Origin: Amylostereum areolatum
Taxonomy: Eukaryota > Basidiomycota > Agaricomycetes > Russulales > Stereaceae
Direction: 5' to 3'
DNA length: 64,000 nucleotides
Assembly (NCBI GenBank): GCA_012932865.1
Contig: SAXG01000007.1
Span: 806,001-870,000, forward strand
Position 1 is the stretch's first letter; each line of letters opens with the position of its first letter. Shown here piece by piece: positions 42,753 through 54,389 of the stretch. The notes under the pieces are model-generated. The model had not been told where the DNA came from. It made no database searches and worked only from the letters and a program-made list of their open reading frames with translations. The position numbers and the translations under genes were made by a program.

Positions 42753-44802
42753 TCCTTTGTGGACGTCGAAAGGACTTTCTGCTTGGGAATATTACCGCGA
42801 TCGGCAAACGTACAGATGACGCCCGGGAGTGGATCCGTAAGCCTAAGCTGCACGAGTTCAACGATGCTGCCACCATGGATATTGTCGAATTCAACGGGGG
42901 AAGAGGGGAGACGATATGTTATGCAGGAGAGGGCGGCCGCCACAAAGGCTTGAATGTATAGGAGCACAATCAATGTGCACAAGGGCGCGAGCAGATAGCG
43001 GGTCACGGTGCTTGTCGTGACGTTGCTCCCACTCGTGGCCTGGGTCCTCTCGAAAAGCGGTGACGCATAACTCAGCATGGCAGCGGATATGTTTCCTGAC
43101 AAGTAGTCTTGGAACCCAATCGCCGAAAGGTTTGGGGCGGGTTGCAGTGTAATGGCAAGGCGGTCCGCTAGAAAGAGGGAATACGCGGTATCGAGCGAGG
43201 CAAGGAGAGCAGATGTTGTGTTGAAGTTCGACAGAATTTGAGTCTGGTTTTGACCGAACGAGAACTGGCCGACAGGCCTATCCTTCGTAGTATAAGAGAC
43301 AGAGACGTTATAGGCCGTGATTTCGCATGTTCCCACATAGAACACATGTGTGAAGGGGGATCCCGGGATCGAATACCAGCCAGGGTTGCTGGGATCGGGG
43401 TAGGTCACCATCTCTGGCTTACCGGTCCAAGATAGCATGACTTGGGCTCCGATTGGGTTAAGAAGGGATCCGAGGGCGTAGCCCCCAGTTCCAAAATCTG
43501 TGACGGCAAGTACATCGTTGTTTGACAGATTGTAGTGGTTGACGGTGCTAGGGATCGACGTCACAGTGACGCCTGTTTGGACACTGATGTTTATCAGTGG
43601 GTTGAACGAAGGGCACAGGAAAACGCTCTGTCCAATCAGCTGTGTATCGTCCACCTCGCAGTTGGTCACTGGCCTGCACGACGCGTTCAACCCGAAGGTG
43701 TCAAACTCAAGCGCATCGACGTCACTGGGGAGCGTCTTTGGGACGAGAACAGCCATGCTGTCCACGATAACGGTCTGTGAGATTGCGCTATTGTTCTCGA
43801 CGATGGCGACCCCCTCGTTGACTAGCCCTGCATTGCCCCTGTATTCGTAACTGGGTCCACCTGCATCTGTTACGTTGAAATTCAGGGCGTGTTGGCAGTT
43901 ACTATAGTTCGAGCTGTAAATCTGTGGCAGGGTTTGAACGGGTCCGGGACAAAGAACCGTGTTGATTTTCGTGCCAACTGGGTACAAATCCTTGGATGTG
44001 ATGACTGTGACAAAGTCGTGAGGGAATGTCTTGGCCGTGAACTGTAGCCAGAGATGAGAAACGCTAAGACAAACAATAATTCAATGAGCTCGTGAACAAG
44101 AAGGAAGTGGATGAAAAAGATACTCGCCTTATGCCATAAGATAGCAACAACGACACAAATGCTCCAAAAAACGTAAACTTGAGGACGGCGGGCGGATGCG
44201 GCCTGTTCGCTCCCGAACGCGCCATAAGGTAGCATACCGCGTGGTAAACACTGATGATTCCTGGCGATGTGCACAGGCGAATGAGAAGTCCGTACTGGCA
44301 GGGTGTTGGGAGCTCATTCCGATCGATGTTCCCACGCCGACTGGCAGAGATCCATTTGTAGGCCACGACATATGGGAAGACGGCCAAAAGAATGGGCATT
44401 GTCCAAGACACGATATCTGCCTATGGAAACTCAGAGCTAGCTTGATAATTGGACAAGTTGGTCACTTACTGCAACCGAAGAGAACCCAAGACCAGATACA
44501 TGGGTCCCTTCAACACTGTCGCTCCCGTTGCGATTTCCTATCCACTGTAGGATATGCTGGATGTGGTCGATCCCGGGCCTCTCATCGACAACAATGGCCC
44601 CGCGAAACTTGGCGGCACCAGGCTGGTCTGCGGAGGGATGGTGAATTTGCAGACATAAAAGCCATCCTAAGAAGAACGAGGTGGCAATGATAGTCGCTAT
44701 AGAGGAAACGAGGGTGAGCCTGATGGTCCATGTGCACCCGAGTCGTGGCGGCGCTCTCACTGAAGCTAATGGTGGATGTTTGGAATCTGTGTGGGATGAC
44801 AT
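42753..44802 (-). pseudogene. Basidiomycete membrane protein gene, 5' part, truncated by LTR element
   Basis: Exons 44470-44802, 44124-44420 and 44041-42753 form one clean frame. The N-terminus has a membrane helix (LTLVSSIATIIATSFFLGWLL), followed by others (MPILLAVFPYVVAYKW, FTFFGAFVSLLLSYG). Next comes a long extracellular-type region rich in N-x-S/T sites and Cys (CPGPVQTLPQIYSSNYSNC, CEVDDTQLIGQSVFLCPSF), and a last helix YLLAPLCTLIVLLYIQAFVA. Function is unknown. The LTR insertion removes the final 39 residues (now at 35138-35258); the frame ends four residues into the LTR. All helices stay coded, so a shortened protein could still be made. Unsplit it would be 679 aa. Confidence 0.85.
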
Positions 44803-46004
44803 CGACTTGTCAATGAAGGGTCTGAGATGCCACAGTGGAGACTCACTGGCACCACAGAGACAAACATGTTATATACCCAGGAGAGACCAGGAGCGTCTTT
44901 AGCGAACGTGTATTGGTTTGTTTTTGAACATCGAATTGGTAGCTTTCCGTTGGGCGTAAAATGGCTTATCGGAACATGTCAGTGGGGCGCCTCACACCTA
45001 CCTGGGAGTGGACAATATTACGACATGGACAATGGCCAGGAGCAGCTCCCCGGACGACGGTTTCTTTCCGTCATCAAGTCCACAATGTTTTGGATGGGTG
45101 GACGCCTCCTGCCATCACCTATTGGCAGTATTCAACGGAATAGATGCGCCATCCGCGAGGCCGCACTGTACGCAAAGCTTCCCCCCCATGACAATTGCTC
45201 CCGGTAGCACGGCGGAGTCTCTGGCAGCTCACTAGGTTGGTTACCTCTACGCCTCTTGTCCACGAAGAGTCATCCTAAGTATTGATACCTCCTGCTTTAA
45301 TCCGGTAAGTACTATGATGCTCCAGCCATGCTCGGCCTCGTGACGATGAGCACTGACATGTGGAGAGATACTGTCGTCTGTTCTGCGCTGATAGCGCTGC
45401 TCACGCTCCTACGTCGAATAGCATGCAACATTCCGGCTTCGGTAATAGGTCTCTTTCCAGTTATCCGCCTCCATAACAACATCGGGAAGATGCTGAGCAA
45501 TTATAATAGTTCGCGGCGTTGAAGGTCCGAGGCGAAGATTAGCCTGAGAATTCACAAATGACGACCAGTGAGCTTCCTAGAGCGGTTCGAGATACCCAAG
45601 CATACATAGATAGAGGATGCACACCTGATGGAAAACTTGATAGTACTTGCAGAGACGATGTCGGGCAAGGTCTTCATAGTACTTAGGGACCGAGGAACCG
45701 GAATCATGTGTGGGGCGTGGTAAAACGGACGTGTAGCGCGCGCGGGGGGCTCAACATGAGGAAACCGTTCAAAGGGCTAGGAGACGGCGGAGGAGAGAGT
45801 TGGTCCGTCGCAGGCAAACTGGAGAGCCACTTGCCGTTCATGGAGCGCGTGTAAGTAGGAGGAGTCGCCCATGTCCAAATTGTCGCTGGAATGTGCGCGC
45901 TTGACGGCCTGGATGAACATTCGGTTCGGGGTATTCAGTGTTGATTCTGGGTTGAAGATGGCTCACCCCATGCCTTGACGTGCCGGGGTCAGATGGGAGA
46001 CCCC
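44803..46004. other. Intergenic, nothing recognised
   Basis: Promoter side of the split membrane-protein gene. A few 60-130 codon frames have no motif. No RNA gene or repeat evident before the minisatellite. Confidence 0.35.
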
Positions 46005-46950
46005 ACGTGGGCCCACGCATGAGTGAGGAGCCGACTCGGCTAGGTGGGCCCACGGATACTTCGTAGTTAGAATTACAGGTGTAATACCATTTCGTTTTGT
46101 ATACGTTCAAGATTCAATACAATGGTATGTCATGTGAGACGTGCCGGCCCACGTAGAGCCCATGTGTCCTTTGCTCAGCACAATCCATCGGGCCCACGAT
46201 CCAGACAAGCGGTACGTTTCCCGGCTCCCTCTGGTGGGCCCGCGGTCCTCGCAACCCGCTCTGTTTACATCTCCACCCGGTGGGCCCACGACCCCCATGT
46301 GGAGCGTCCCTCTGTCTCCCTCGAATGGGCCCATGGGCACCCCGCGGACACCCCCTCCATCTCTCTCAGCTGGGCCCACGGTTCTCGTGCACAGCCGACC
46401 GTATTCCTTGGCCGGGCCCACGGCTCTCAACAAAGGTTCCCTCCATGTCTCCCCAATGGGCCCACTGTCTTCGCGCGAGGGTTCTCCTCGTCTCCCTCGG
46501 CTGGGCCCACAATCTTCGCGTGAGGAGTCCCTCCATCTACCCCGGCTGGGCCCACGATCCTCGCGCGAGGGGTCTCCTCATCTACCTCGGCTGGGCCCAC
46601 GGTCCTCGTCCCCGGGTGCCCACTGGCCTGTCCCCTTCGGTCCCTTCTCTCTCGGCTCCTTCGGTTGGGCCCACGACCGCCGTGCGGACAGTCCTGCACC
46701 TCCCTCGGTTGGGCCCACGGTCCTCGCGCGAGGGGACTCCTCATCTACCTCGGCTGGGCCTACGCTTCTCGTGCGATGAGTCTCCCCATCTATCTGCACT
46801 GGGCCCACGGTCCTCGCGCACGGGGTCCCCCCATCTGCCTCGACTGGGCCCACGCCGTGCAAAGACTAACCTATATCTCTCCGGCGGGCCCACGCTATTT
46901 GCGCCTGCAAAACCTCGGCACCTCATGTGGCTCGGCCCACACACATGCTC
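46005..46950. repeat. 45-bp minisatellite, about 20 units
   Basis: The core TGGGCCCACG recurs every 43-48 bp, for example near 46503, 46546, 46591, 46664, 46708, 46755, 46799 and 46844, with outliers from 46010. A typical unit adds GTCCTCGCGCGAGGGG and TCCTC-ATCTACCTCGGC. Because the period is close to a multiple of three, long frames stay open on both strands (for example 46280-47002). These look like by-products of the repeat: codon content is simply the unit repeated. Each unit carries the palindromes GGGCCC and CTCGCGCGAG. Confidence 0.85.
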
Positions 46951-47201
46951 TCCGCCCTCGGCACAATTCTATGTTCCCCCACCACGGTATACGTTCCATT
47001 AACTGGTTCCTTGACAGGCTTCAGGAATTCGCATGGTTCATACACGAGCTGTGGAAAACAGGTTTACATACTCAGTACCGTAACTTCCGCTTCTCGTCTG
47101 TCTGCATCGGCTTCCGGCCTATCGGCTCACCTCCCCATCCCTTCGTCCTGTTTCGGTCCCCACTCATCATCCGTCCTTCCTCCTTCTAAACCGTACCATT
47201 T

Positions 47202-47941
47202 TCATTCACGACATTGCGATTTTGCACTTGAACGGGGTCTGCTCTTCTGCGCTTGAACCGGGGGCCCTCCGAGACTACCAACACCATCGTCTGGAAGCCG
47301 AGCCATCTCGGCTTCTTGAGCATTTGCAGAAGCCAACACCGCTCTAATGGCAGTGCTGACAGGGTCAAGCCCAGAGTCCCCTCGCTAGGTGAACAGTCAA
47401 AACGAACACTATGTGGACAACAGATATACTCACCTTATCTCTCATAGCCGCGATGCGCTCCATCACCGGCGTCCAGGGGTCCTTGAGCCGAGGACCATCT
47501 TCTTCCCACCAGGGGCTATAGTATGGATCTTCAAGAACGGTCGGCATGTATACAATGTACTTCTGCTGAAGGAGATCGGGGTCGTTATTTTCGACTGCGT
47601 CCAACACGGCCTTCCTGATCACCGTAAATGCGGGCGGCAGGCATGCCAAGGTGTAGCCCGTCATGTTCATTAGCCCGATGAGTGTACAAGCGACGGTCTA
47701 GAAAAGGTCATTGGTGGAACACCCCGATAGATGCAACACTTACTAATTCGGCTTCCATTCCTTCCACCCAAATATCCTTTCTCGGATGCTTGTCCAGTCA
47801 CGCCCCAGTGTTGTGAATTGCGAGTAAAGCTTCGGTGGCCCGGTTGAGTCGGTTGTTGATCATATTGACGGTGGACACAATCAAGGACTTTGAGCCAAGA
47901 GATGGGTTCAGGTCCTCTGGACCGTAAGACACTTTCGACAT
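47202..47941 (-). CDS. Unknown protein, possibly broken
   Basis: Starts MSKVSYGPEDLNPSLGSKSL at 47941. The middle exon reads MNMTGYTLACLPPAFTVIRK, AVLDAVENNDPDLLQQKYIV and EDPYYSPWWEEDGPRLKDPW. The last exon, after an intron ending CTAG near 47391, reads DSGLDPVSTAIRAVLASANA and stops at TGA 47202-47204. An in-frame TGA lies in the first exon (near 47805), followed by LDKHPRKDIWVEGMEAEL in the same frame. Either an unusual short intron removes it or the gene is dead. No family recognised. It is divergent from the gene at 48097 (155 bp apart). Confidence 0.5.
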
Positions 47942-48096
47942 GGTGAAGGGAGAGAATCAAGGGTGTAGGCGCCCAGTGTGGCGTCACTGGATTTGATTAA
48001 TGTTTCGTGACATCATCTTGAAATTTTACGGCGCCTGCGACCTCGTGCAGAAACCTCTCTCCCTTCCTCAAGCTGCAACAGTTCCCTCCTCTCTCA

Positions 48097-48769
48097 ATGC
48101 CTCGCCAACGTCAGTGCACCCCCTCTCCAAACCGAATTACGGCGGGTGACTTGAACGCCATTCTATCCGACCTGGATAAAGCAATCGTGCGCACCAATCA
48201 ACCGGTCTCCAAATCCGATCGGCTTGTATTCATGCGCAAAATGGTACCATTGTTTGTTGTCGGTCCGGCCACACTTCATATCACTCTGACATTAATGCTC
48301 CCAGCTCAGAATTTCCCTTGTGTGGGGCGAGTACCTATTGTTGGGCCCCCAAGCTACAATCTATATGTACAACTCGATCCCTCAGGCGCTCGCATCACTT
48401 CTGCGCCCAGACGAATTGCCTCAATATCGCCTCTGCACAGCCATCGACTGGAAGAAATACGGTTACGACACCTCGGCCATGGACATCCCGGACTTTGCTG
48501 TGGAATTCATGGTTGACATCATGAAGTGCAACACATTTGCCCCGGTAAGTAACCGGCCTTTGACCTGTATTTTCTTGTCTTTATTTGACTGCGTGGTGAA
48601 GGTTTACCCTGATTCGAATCTCATTGGAAACCTTTTCAATGCCCTTGCGGTCAGTCAAGCAAAGGAGGGTTCACTCGAACATGCCGTGGAGCTGGTGACC
48701 GAAGCCGAGAGAAGGCTCGTGGAGAGGCTTGACACCGTCAAGGCAGCGTTGCAGGGCTATGGTATGTAA
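48097..48769 (+). CDS. Unknown small protein, three exons
   Basis: Exons 48097-48243, 48305-48544 and 48602-48769 join in frame to 184 aa. Text includes DLNAILSDLDKAIVRTNQPV, LVWGEYLLLGPQATIYMYNS, LCTAIDWKKYGYDTSAMDIP and a C-terminal amphipathic helix EHAVELVTEAERRLVERLDT. The clean phases and GT-AG borders support a real gene. I do not recognise the family. Its stop lies 55 bp from the end of the KDZ transposase gene, with which it converges, so it may be an accessory gene of that element. Confidence 0.65.
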
Positions 48770-48824
48770 CGAATATGTTGTAACGAATATGTTGTTACAT
48801 TGGTTTTGTAAAACATGGCATCAT

Positions 48825-51800
48825 CTACCCCCTTTGTGGTGGGATATCCAAAGTCTGGTCACCCGTTATCGGCTCCTGCGAAATCGGCTCGGCTTCATAC
48901 TCTATGGATCCACCGTCGATCCGCCCCTTTGCTCGGCCAAACTCTACGCGAGCGTATCCGGCTCTCCTCTGCCAGAATGCCTGCTCGCCAAGTGTGTAAG
49001 CTCGATGGCCAGCAAATCCATCAGCTTGTAACCGGCCCGCAAGCTCTGCCCACCACCTGGCCTTGAAGTCAAACATATTGACGACCCAATCCATCTCATG
49101 CCAAACCAGCGATATAATCCTCGGTCCAATGTTCGGCTCGTGCATTCGCCTTTAGCCACTGGACACGCCAGACTAAGTGGGGCCCCGATTGAGTCCCACT
49201 CAACTCCACACTGGGCGACCGACTCACATTCATCCATGTACGGAACGTCAACTGTGTCTCTTCGAATGTTGACCCGCCAGAACCACGGAAGCTGTGTATT
49301 CTGTTGTCCTCGTTCCGTCGGGTCGATCACAAAGGAATGCACCGCCAGGTCGGAGGTCAGGATGGGCCGAAACTTGGTGGTACACTTTTCTTCGCTGAGG
49401 CCAAGTATTATGGCAGCTCGTCGGGCTCTGGCATACATTCGAACATGGTGCCGAAGGGTTTTGTCGACGGCTTTCACACCGGCCCACGATCGGTTTGAGG
49501 TCGGCTGGCTTCGGCTTGTACGCACCTCCTTCCGAAAGATGATTGACTTTTGGCCCTGGCTGGTTTGTATTTCTTCTATAGCTGTGCTCATTTGTGCCTC
49601 ACGAAGCTCGAGCTCTTGTTCTGCCAGCCTTTGCAGACCCAAGCGTTCGCGTTGCTGTGCCGTCATATACGAGGGCAATGGAAGGGGGCGCAACTCGGAC
49701 TGGATATCCTCGGTAAGCGTCAATGGGCCGGGTGGGTCGGCTTCCTCGTCACTATCTTCAGGGTAGAGGGGAACCTCATCGGCTCCTACGTTTCTGGGAA
49801 CAATGTCCAAATCGACCCACGAATCCATTGGCTGATGCGATTCGGCTTGGAAAAACTGCGCCGATTCACTCTCAACTGCATTGATTCGATTTGCGAGCCG
49901 TACGCGACTGATATCGGAGCTTGTTCAGTGCGTCCTTTGTCGGTGCTCGGCCCATTCGGCGCGCGTGTGCCTCCAGCGCAACTCTGCTCGAATCGTCATA
50001 TTGGGCAAGTCACTAAATATGGGATAACGTACTGTACTTCCTCCACCTTCAAGCACTCCACCAACCAGCTTGTCGTCCCGGGGAGAGAGCCGCGGGTTTC
50101 GGACTCGGCTTCAGCAAGGCGAAAGAGTACCTCGGCACGAGTGGGTGCTGAAATAGTGTTATCCCGGATACGACAGATAGACAGTGTCAACGCATACCCT
50201 TCTGAATTGATACATCGTAGATACGCATCCCTTCTACATCGCCTCGGTCCCGTTGGGCCTGTGCCTCTGCGTCCATCTGCGTCCAAGTTGCCACCAGGTC
50301 ATCCGGTATGGTGCGGGTCATTTCTTCCAACACTTCCACAGCTGCTTTCATCTCTGTGTGGGCCTTTTCAAGCTGTCGCGATAGCACCGGGACTGAAAGG
50401 CGGGTCAGCATGTATGGAATAAGTTGCCGTAAGATATACCGATTTTGCTCCATTTGTTCCAGTTGAGCCATGCCATGTGATCGTTGATAACGTCGGCACG
50501 ATGAGAGACCGACATGGTGCGGCACGATATGAATACCTTGTTAAGTTCGGCCCACATAGATTCCAGAAGCTCTCCGGCTGTCGTCCAGGCACCAGGAATA
50601 TAGCTCGGTGTGTAACGGCATAAACAGCTCTCCTGGTGGCCATGGACGTGGAAAAGCCCAATGGCAAATCGAAGGAGAATCTTCTCATTGATGGATAGTT
50701 CTGGAGACTGGTCCACCCACTTCAAAAAGTTCACCGAGTACTGGCAGTTGATATCGTAGATGCCAAGGACAGATGGGGTACCCTCCGTGTAGTAGTTGAC
50801 GGCGTTAACGAAAGCATAGTCCATGTTGACTTGCCTTGTGGGAGTTCAGCAACTTCCCCTCTGTAAAACTGACCAAACAAACCTTTCTCCCTTCTGGAAG
50901 TTGACCGACGCATGAGGATAAAAGCATCCATGTGGGCATGCTGCAGAGCCGACACCGGTTGTGACCAGGTGGTGCTGTTCTGCATTCGCTTTGGCCACTG
51001 CCTTGTGCTCGTTGCAGGTCGGCTTCTGCCTACCCGGTCAGACCATGCCGAAAGGACAGGCCGAGCACGTACCTCCTCGTATTCTTTCCCGGACCGAAGA
51101 TGTATCTTGAACCGTTCAGATCCAACAAGATACTGAAGACCGTCGGAAAGAACCACATCATCCTCAGGGCGTCGCATCTTCATGCCTTCCGCTTTAAAGT
51201 TACCATCGAGCAAAATGATCCGTTGATATAACCATCTACATGGCAATCAATATCGTGTTTGTGATCCATTTACTCTGTTCGTACCTTCTAAGATCCAGAA
51301 ACCAATTTTCGGGCAAGTTTATGCCAGGCTGGGGACACGCGGGGCAGAAGTCGGCATATTCACCGGGCCCAGGATTGGGTACATCAGGGAAGAGTGGCTC
51401 CATTGTGAATGCTGCAGTTGTAAATTTTGCCAGAGCCGGCCAATCCTCATAAGCTCTCGGTACCGATTCTGCCCCAGAATTCGGTCTGGAGTCTGTGAAT
51501 CGCAACGGAACACTCACCGGGAGAAGATGAGCTTGAGAACGGCTCGTCAAATGCTTGAGCTTCATCATGTATTCATACGGTGTGGTTGTGCAGGTTCGGT
51601 TGTCCATCAGGAACTCGTCCAGGACATTGTGCGTGCAAGCTGTTTGTGGCCGCTTTACACTCGTCACAAACATGCCGTGTGCAAACAGCTGCTCATCGTG
51701 TGGCTTGGCATCGGGACACGTGCACCAACGAACACCCAGTTGATGGTATACAGTGGTGTCGAGAATGGTCAGGATGCCGTTTCCATACATATCCTTTCCG

Positions 51801-52760
51801 TACCTTCCTGGGCCGAAATCCTGTAATGAATCGGCCGGAGCCGAAGCCGGCTCCTCGAGCGGGATGTCATCCCAGGTGTCGTCCCCTGTGACCATGAATT
51901 CATCTTCAATATTGTCCCCTGTACTTTCCATTGTATGGATATGAGTGGTATTTGATGGTTCGTCACTCACATACCATCTTCAATCTCGGCTGTCAGAAGA
52001 TTGGGCATACTTTCGTCGGCAATAACCTCGGCTCCATCAGATGGCGAGCCGGGTTCACCCCCTTGTTGCCCACGGGGCTCACCGGCATCAGTCGCGACTT
52101 CTTCTGGTCTTATATGACCTGAATATGCCTGCCCTCCATGACCTAGGCAAAGGGATACCCCAACCTCTCGCAGCCAAGATGGTTTCCAATATGATCCGGT
52201 CCAGTGTTGCACCCTGTGGAATGGGAGTTTTGAATGAGTCGCTTTCATACAGTTTCCACAGTAAACTGGTCATGCAAAACAGAGAAGACATTGAAACAAA
52301 TCAGCCTGGTCAGTGCTGAGGGGGCACTGACTGCATACTGCGCCGGCAGGGGGAGCCTCCCGGTCGTACAGGGCATGAGTATAGATCCCCTCCTTCGGGA
52401 GCCATTGCCGCATGAAATCATTTTGCGACTAGATGGGCAGGATCACGGGGATGATTTCACGCATAGACATTTACACCCATGTACCGTGCTTGTGGGTCTG
52501 TACACTGGCTCTGTATCGTACAGAGCCAGGTCACCTTGATTGTCATATAGTGCACGGTCCAGAGGGGTCACAGTGCTGGGCTGTGTAGAGGATTCGCCTT
52601 GGTAACTGTCCGGCTTGGGCACACCTCTCGGCTTCTTCAGGGTCTTTTGTACCTTCACAATGCGGCCCCGGTATACTTTGGCATCGTACCGAACGCGCTT
52701 GACCTCAGGCTGGGAAGGGCCGGATGCGTTGAGAACCCGTTTGGTGACCCGTGGAGGCAT
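48825..52760 (-). CDS. KDZ transposase with N-terminal CxC2 domain
   Basis: KDZ (Kyakuja-Dileera-Zisupton) elements are DDE-type DNA transposons abundant in agaricomycetes. From MPPRVTKRVLNASG (52760), an intron leads to the CxC2 zinc region (VCSQCPLSTDQADLFQCLLC, MKATHSKLPFHRVQHW, about 52370-52190). Then come YHQLGVRWCTCPDAKPHDEQ, TPYEYMMKLKHLTS and CPACPQPGINLPENW. The catalytic core has LDGNFKAEGM (first Asp, about 51210), CNEHKAVAKAN, HGCFYPHASVNFQKGER, IYDINCQYSVNF (about 50770) and FHVHGHQESC. The Glu-bearing GELLESMWAELNKV and DHMAWLNW follow. Introns at about 51066, 50870 and 50448 restore the frame. A C-terminal coiled part ends near 48825, with a likely one-base frame change near 49115. 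Core looks intact; the end may be damaged. Confidence 0.85.
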
Positions 52761-54389
52761 GGTCGTTGGGTTGATGAAGCACAAACCCAATTTCAAATGT
52801 GCTCGCAACCTTGTCCGGCATATGCCGGCAGCTCCTACATCCATACTCAAGTCCGGTCTCTGGTCTTCGTCCCTCCCCCGATAAGCAAACTGTTTCCGTG
52901 ATCGTGGAGGATGCCTGCGTGGCTTTGTGCTAAATAAATTCCAGATTTTTAACACCACAGGGATTTCGGCGATAGAGGATCTCTCATACTCTCTGCCAAA
53001 ATTTACCTCCCAAATGGCAATTTTTGTGATATGGACCGGTTGCGATGCCGTGTAAAATAAGGTAAGCGCATAATCATGTTCTGGCATACAAATGATTAGT
53101 ACATGCATATATCCAGCAAGGTGGAACTGTGCTCTCGCTCTTATAGAGGAGGATCAGGTCGAGAGAGGTGGTATTCCGGCCTTCTCGGGTGAGCATACTT
53201 TACTCAATGTTTTCGACTTATTCAATATCGACTGAATGATATTGACGTGCCGAGAGTGAACGGTGGCGAGGGGTTGTGCTGCTGCATTGCGGTGGAGCGA
53301 GCAGTGGGCGAGGACGTCATGGAGGTACAGAACAGGTGGTGGAACTTGTTTCAATAGACAGTCAAACACCCATTATCACTCGATATGCAACACTACCTTG
53401 TGTTTATCCACCCACAATGAATGGGAGAAGGCTCACATGGGTCGCCCCTCACCGTGCATGACATTCGGGCCGAGGCCGACAGAGTGAAACAGTGCTGGGG
53501 TGCAAAACAACGTGGAACAAGACAGTGAGAGTGAGTTGCATGAGCACAGAATGATGCTCAAACGCCCCGCCTCTCTCTAATTTCTGCCGTCTGTGTTCTT
53601 TGCCCCCCCGGGTTCCCTCAGTCTCGGGCCGATAAATCACGGCAAAGACACCTTTGCTTGTCTCTGAATGCTCCTGAATCCCTCGAAATCATACAGACGC
53701 AGAGAATCAAGTATGCATCCTGGGATACATGACGGAATGAGCCATGACACGGATATCTCTGGCCCTCAATTGCGTAGTGGGCCGAGAGTCGTTGGACCAA
53801 AAGCGCGGCTCTACGGCTAGTCTGCGTACCAGATAACGAGCCCTCGTGAGTCTCTGCCCCACGGAATCCCAGAGTGCTCGAGTTATTCGAAGTGACTGCT
53901 CTCGAGTCTACATGCATCGAGGGTGAGCAGTTCAATTGTTGGTGACTTGAATGGGGGTGCCTAAGCAGCGGAGATGGCGCCATCAAGGAACCTGGGCCTA
54001 GTCGGCAGGACGGTTCTGCCAGTCTAGGCCGAAGCCGTGCCAGATCTGGGTCCCTGGTCAGTTTGTTTGTTTGTGTTCTTTCACTAAGGTATTCCACTAA
54101 TCCAGCGGGTATAAGTGTTGCACTTGCACAGGTATCCAGACATATCTGTCGGCTGGAGGTGGTAAGAATGAGGTGCCGGGACGTAGAACACATGAACACT
54201 ATCCACATTTGACTGTGGACTGAGTTCCTGCCTTGTCAGATGCATCTGAGACATGCATTTCACTAGATCCTCCATGGCAATAGTTTCCAATTGCTGTCCG
54301 TGCACTCCGTATCGCACCACAAAAATCTACCCTCTATTCCTGTCTTTCACCTCCACCGCCGGCCCCTTCTCCCTCTCACCCGGCCCACA
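52761..54389. other. No supported gene; flank of KDZ gene
   Basis: Frames of 60-200 codons (for example 53618-54208 minus) lack motifs and splice support. The left end of this stretch is the promoter of the KDZ gene. I looked for terminal inverted repeats of a KDZ element here and near 48-47 kb and could not fix them. Confidence 0.3.

Noticed and set aside
46005..46950. CRISPR-like array or long secreted repeat protein
   Set aside because: Units are contiguous and similar throughout, with no unique spacers, and the window is eukaryotic. Long frames here exist because the period is close to a multiple of three.
53618..54208. 196-codon minus-strand frame as a gene
   Set aside because: No recognisable motif and overlapping open frames of similar quality.
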